From: CAYTPI01 sp964439625
GTDB taxonomy: Bacteria > Chloroflexota > Anaerolineae > Aggregatilineales > UBA3940
Assembly (NCBI GenBank): GCA_964439625.1
Contig: CAYTPI010000009.1
Coordinates: 62,001 to 126,000, forward strand
Reading direction: 5' to 3'
DNA length: 64,000 nucleotides
A program made the position numbers and the translations under genes. Shown here one piece after another: positions 61,521 through 64,000 of this stretch. The notes under the pieces are model-generated. The model worked only from the letters and a program-made list of their open reading frames with translations, was not told the DNA's origin and searched no databases. Numbering within the stretch: position 1 is the stretch's first letter; each line of letters opens with the position of its first letter.

Positions 61521-62258
61521 GTGGCAAATAGAAATGACACTGTATGGCAAAGCGCTGAGCAATCTCAGCGCTTTCTGACTGGTATTCGCGCAGGGATTCC
61601 ACTAGCTGATGAGCAAATTGATATTATGCTGCGCGTCACCGCGAAAGCGCAGCCCAACCCTTCCACTGTTCTCGACCTTGGTTGTGGTGATGGTGTTCTG
61701 GGCCGCGCGCTCCATAGTCTGTTTCCTCAAGCTCATTACTGTTTCGCTGATTTCTCGAAACCAATGCTAAAAGCTGCCCGCGAAGCGCTTTCACCCTCTG
61801 ATACAGTGCACTATGTAGCTGTAGACTTTGCCTCATCTAACTGGGTCGAGCGGGTTAAACCCTACCACCCATTTGATGTGATCGTCTCAGGATATGCGAT
61901 CCATCATGCCCCCGATGACCGTAAACGTGCTGTTTACTCAGAAATCTTTGACCTATTGTCATCATGCGGTGTCTTTGTTCACGCTGAACATGTGGCACCT
62001 GCCAGTTTATTTATCGCGCATCTTCATGAAGATTATTTTGTCGCCTCATTGTATGAACAAAAAAGGAAGACGAACCCCGGTTTGACGCTTCAAGAGGTAG
62101 ACGCGCAGTACCGCAAGCATGGCGACTCGTTGGCAAACAAGCTGACCCCACTAGAAACGCAGTTAGCATGGCTGCGTGAAGCAGGCTTTATGGATGTTGA
62201 TACATATTTGAAAGTGTTTGAATTGGCTCTGTTTGGTGGCATAAAACCAAGCAACTGA
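61521..62258 (+). CDS. Class I SAM-dependent methyltransferase
   Basis: Protein of 245 residues. The SAM loop is VLDLGCGDGVLGRAL, with the acidic turn in CFADFSKPML and motif IV in FDVIVSGYAIHHAPDD. The C-terminal DYFVASLYEQKRKTNPGLT and SLANKLTPLETQLAWLREAGF are typical of the Methyltransf_25/11 group. AAAGG lies 6 bp before the GTG at 61521, so I prefer it to the upstream TTG. Substrate unknown. It is followed, after 100 bp, by prs. Confidence 0.85.
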   Translation: MANRNDTVWQSAEQSQRFLTGIRAGIPLADEQIDIMLRVTAKAQPNPSTVLDLGCGDGVLGRALHSLFPQAHYCFADFSKPMLKAAREALSPSDTVHYVAVDFASSNWVERVKPYHPFDVIVSGYAIHHAPDDRKRAVYSEIFDLLSSCGVFVHAEHVAPASLFIAHLHEDYFVASLYEQKRKTNPGLTLQEVDAQYRKHGDSLANKLTPLETQLAWLREAGFMDVDTYLKVFELALFGGIKPSN

Positions 62259-62282
62259 TAGCGCCAAATCTGTAAAGTTCGC

Positions 62283-62311
62283 TTTAAGTGCTAGACTCTA
62301 CTGGTTATAAT
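62283..62311 (+). promoter_or_regulatory. Candidate prs promoter
   Basis: TTTAAG (62283-62288) and TATAAT (62306-62311) are spaced 17 bp apart; the -10 is perfect and the -35 matches three of six. Transcription would start near 62318, 40 bp before the prs ATG. Confidence 0.45.
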
Positions 62312-62358
62312 TCAAGCAAGTTGCCCAAAGTCGAAACATTTAGGAAGAGACCAAGCTC

Positions 62359-63348
62359 ATGCGCATTCCGGGGATGTATGGCGGGATCAAAATAATTGCT
62401 GGTACTAACAGCATTGAAATCTCGGAAAAAATCGCCAGTTACCTTACTCACAAGGCGGGCCTATCTTCGTCTGTGCTTGTTGAGCGCGAAATATATAAAT
62501 TCCCAAATGACAATACATTCGTGCAGCTTGGGGAAAGTACGCGTGGCCAAGATGTGTACATCGTGCAATCGATGGGGCGTCCAGTCAACGATAATATCAT
62601 GGAACTCCTCATCACGTTGGATGCCGTGCGAAGAGACTCTGCCGCTCGCATTACAGCCGTTATTCCCTACATGGCCTATACGCGAACCGATAAGCGAGAC
62701 GTTCCGCGCTCACCGATTACGGCGCGGCTGATCGCAGATATGATCGAAATAGCTGGGGCAGATCGTTACATCACGGTTGATTTACACGCGGGTCAAATTC
62801 AAGGCTTTTTCCACATCCCTGGTGACGCCCTCAGCGCCGCCTTTCAGATGTTAGCTTACGTCAAAACCCTAAACCTGGGTGATTTTGTCGTCACAACAAC
62901 GGACTTGGGCTTTGCTAAAGACGGACGTGACTGGGGCCGGGCGCTAAATGCGCCCGTCGCATTTGTTGAGAAGAAGCGTAATGGTACAAGCGTCAGCGCT
63001 ATGAATATTATCGGTGATGTCAAGGGTAAGAATATTTTACTGGTAGACGACGAAGTAGATACGGGTGGCTCACTTGTTAAGGCGGTAAATTTGCTGGATG
63101 AAGCTGGTGTTAAAGAAATCACCGTGGCGTTCACTCATGCTGTTTTCTCTGATCCAATCTATGAGCGGATCGACGTGTTAGAAAACCGCGTCCGTGAGTT
63201 TATTTTTACAGATACAATCCCAGTGCCAAAAGACAAAATAAGGGATTCGTTCACAGTTATTTCCGTCGCCGATATGATCGGTGAGGTTATGCGGCGTGCC
63301 CATCAGGGTATTTCAGTTGGGGCAATGTTTAACAAAGATTGGCGCTAA
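62359..63348 (+). CDS. prs: Ribose-phosphate pyrophosphokinase
   Basis: Makes PRPP from ribose 5-phosphate and ATP for purine, pyrimidine, histidine and NAD synthesis. The 329 residues are full length. The flexible loop is YMAYTRTDKRDVPRSPITA and the metal/ATP part VDLHAGQIQGFFHIP. The PRPP loop is NILLVDDEVDTGGSL. The usual PDVG-GxxR motif is replaced by TTDLGFAKDGRDWG, so it belongs to a divergent branch of the family. AGGAAGAG lies upstream of the ATG. The sortase gene follows 41 bp later. Confidence 0.95.
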   Translation: MRIPGMYGGIKIIAGTNSIEISEKIASYLTHKAGLSSSVLVEREIYKFPNDNTFVQLGESTRGQDVYIVQSMGRPVNDNIMELLITLDAVRRDSAARITAVIPYMAYTRTDKRDVPRSPITARLIADMIEIAGADRYITVDLHAGQIQGFFHIPGDALSAAFQMLAYVKTLNLGDFVVTTTDLGFAKDGRDWGRALNAPVAFVEKKRNGTSVSAMNIIGDVKGKNILLVDDEVDTGGSLVKAVNLLDEAGVKEITVAFTHAVFSDPIYERIDVLENRVREFIFTDTIPVPKDKIRDSFTVISVADMIGEVMRRAHQGISVGAMFNKDWR

Positions 63349-63389
63349 ATAGACTGAACTGAAGGCTTAGTTGATCCAACAGTTAGATT

Positions 63390-64000
63390 ATGATCAGAGA
63401 CTTTATTCGACTCCTCAGTGAAATAGATGCCTTCGCGGCAGCCGTTGGTCTTGTCATCGGACTAGGTATTATTGCTTTTCTGCGTGGAACGCAAGTCTGG
63501 CGACACCGCTCAAATTTTGGCTACAACACATATGCTGCCGACCGGTTCCGCCATCGTATGCAGCGCTTGGCAGTTGCTGCAATAGTCGTTGGTGCCCTAG
63601 GGGCGATTGCCTACGTGCTTTTGTGGAATGGAGAAGCACCAACCGTCTTCGATGATCTTGCCCAAGGTGAACCAACCATCGACACTTCAGCCGACCCATT
63701 GATAGTTGTCTCGGAGATGTCCTTGCTTATCCCGCGGTTGGCTGTCGAAACAGAAGTGACACATGCGCCAATTGTTGGCAATGAATGGGATATCTCTCGC
63801 CTACGAGACGAAGTTGCTCACCTTGCTGGTACGGTATACCCTGGGGAACCGGGTAACTCTGTGCTGGCTGGCCATGTGACGGTGCCAGGATCGGGTTGGG
63901 GGCCATTTCGCGAATTGGAACAGCTTCAGCCCGGTGATGAGATTTTCGTAGAACGTGGCACTGGAATATACACGTATGTTGTAGCGGAAAAATCTGTGGT
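63390..64000 (+). CDS. Sortase family transpeptidase, 5' part
   Basis: The visible 203 residues have a TM segment at about 17-32 and a second at 59-78 (AVAAIVVGALGAIAYVLLW). The sortase fold follows: LLIPRLAVETEVTHAPI, GTVYPGEPGNSVLAGHVTVPG with the catalytic His162 in AGH, and FRELEQLQPGDEIFVERG. The catalytic Cys and Arg lie beyond the window edge. Sortases covalently anchor surface proteins or pili; no LPXTG-type substrate is recognised in the window. Class (D/E/F-like) cannot be fixed from this part. Confidence 0.88.
   Translation, partial: MIRDFIRLLSEIDAFAAAVGLVIGLGIIAFLRGTQVWRHRSNFGYNTYAADRFRHRMQRLAVAAIVVGALGAIAYVLLWNGEAPTVFDDLAQGEPTIDTSADPLIVVSEMSLLIPRLAVETEVTHAPIVGNEWDISRLRDEVAHLAGTVYPGEPGNSVLAGHVTVPGSGWGPFRELEQLQPGDEIFVERGTGIYTYVVAEKSV

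Noticed and set aside
1..64000. CRISPR arrays, insertion sequences, phage genes, rRNA
   Set aside because: No regularly spaced repeats, transposase or integrase motifs or rRNA blocks were recognised.

Overview
The window looks like part of a Chloroflexota (Anaerolineae-like) chromosome. This is inferred from gene content: many secreted SH3b lipoproteins, a coproporphyrin-dependent heme pathway with an actinobacterial-type ferrochelatase, a B12-dependent ribonucleotide reductase with NrdR, a MoxR/DUF58/VWA surface locus and a sortase. Genes are dense and use ATG, GTG and TTG starts. I see no insertion sequence, phage, CRISPR array or rRNA. One tRNA (Phe) is present.

Layout. 1-2.6 kb (minus strand): the 5' end of an unknown gene and two paralogous SH3b lipoproteins. 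2.7-8 kb (minus): an RCK potassium channel overlapping homoserine kinase (thrB), a small lipoprotein, threonine synthase (thrC) and a larger lipoprotein. 8-11 kb (minus): ferrochelatase, an unknown protein and hemL. 11.2-13.3 kb: a CDF metal transporter, a GNAT protein and precorrin-2 dehydrogenase. 13.7-22.9 kb (plus): one tight heme operon, hemA-hemC-hemD-unknown membrane protein-hemB-selenoprotein-hemQ::Rieske-hemE-hemY. 23-29.7 kb: an esterase, rsmH, a third SH3b paralogue, twin FHA proteins, another SH3b lipoprotein and a damaged cNMP-binding gene. 29.7-35 kb: tRNA-Phe, a GT-C type membrane protein and ftsQ-ftsA-ftsZ. 35-38.5 kb (minus): a coiled-coil protein, folC, a fructosamine-kinase-like protein and a LMW phosphatase. 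38.9-42.2 kb: nrdR and nrdJ. 42.7-59.7 kb: a lipoprotein, a GNAT protein, an FHA membrane protein and a long surface locus (secreted protein, ABC ATPase and permease, coiled-coil membrane protein, lipoprotein, MoxR, 43-residue membrane peptide, DUF58, BatA-like, double-VWA). 59.7-64 kb: PPK2, a membrane-anchored unknown, a methyltransferase, prs and the start of a sortase.

The most interesting signal is in the heme operon. The gene after hemB is a GrdB-like protein read through an in-frame TGA at 19021-19023. The TGA begins a U-P-L-C (UxxC) motif and is followed by a near-perfect hairpin (19033-19056) at a distance typical of a bacterial SECIS, so it is very probably a selenoprotein. The next gene fuses a coproheme decarboxylase (HemQ/ChdC) with a complete Rieske [2Fe-2S] domain. 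With hemL and hemH nearby, every step from glutamyl-tRNA to heme b by the coproporphyrin route is encoded within about 15 kb, and no hemN or hemF is seen in the window. The fused Rieske domain and the selenoprotein suggest a redox module serving the last, oxidative steps of heme synthesis. That function is inference.
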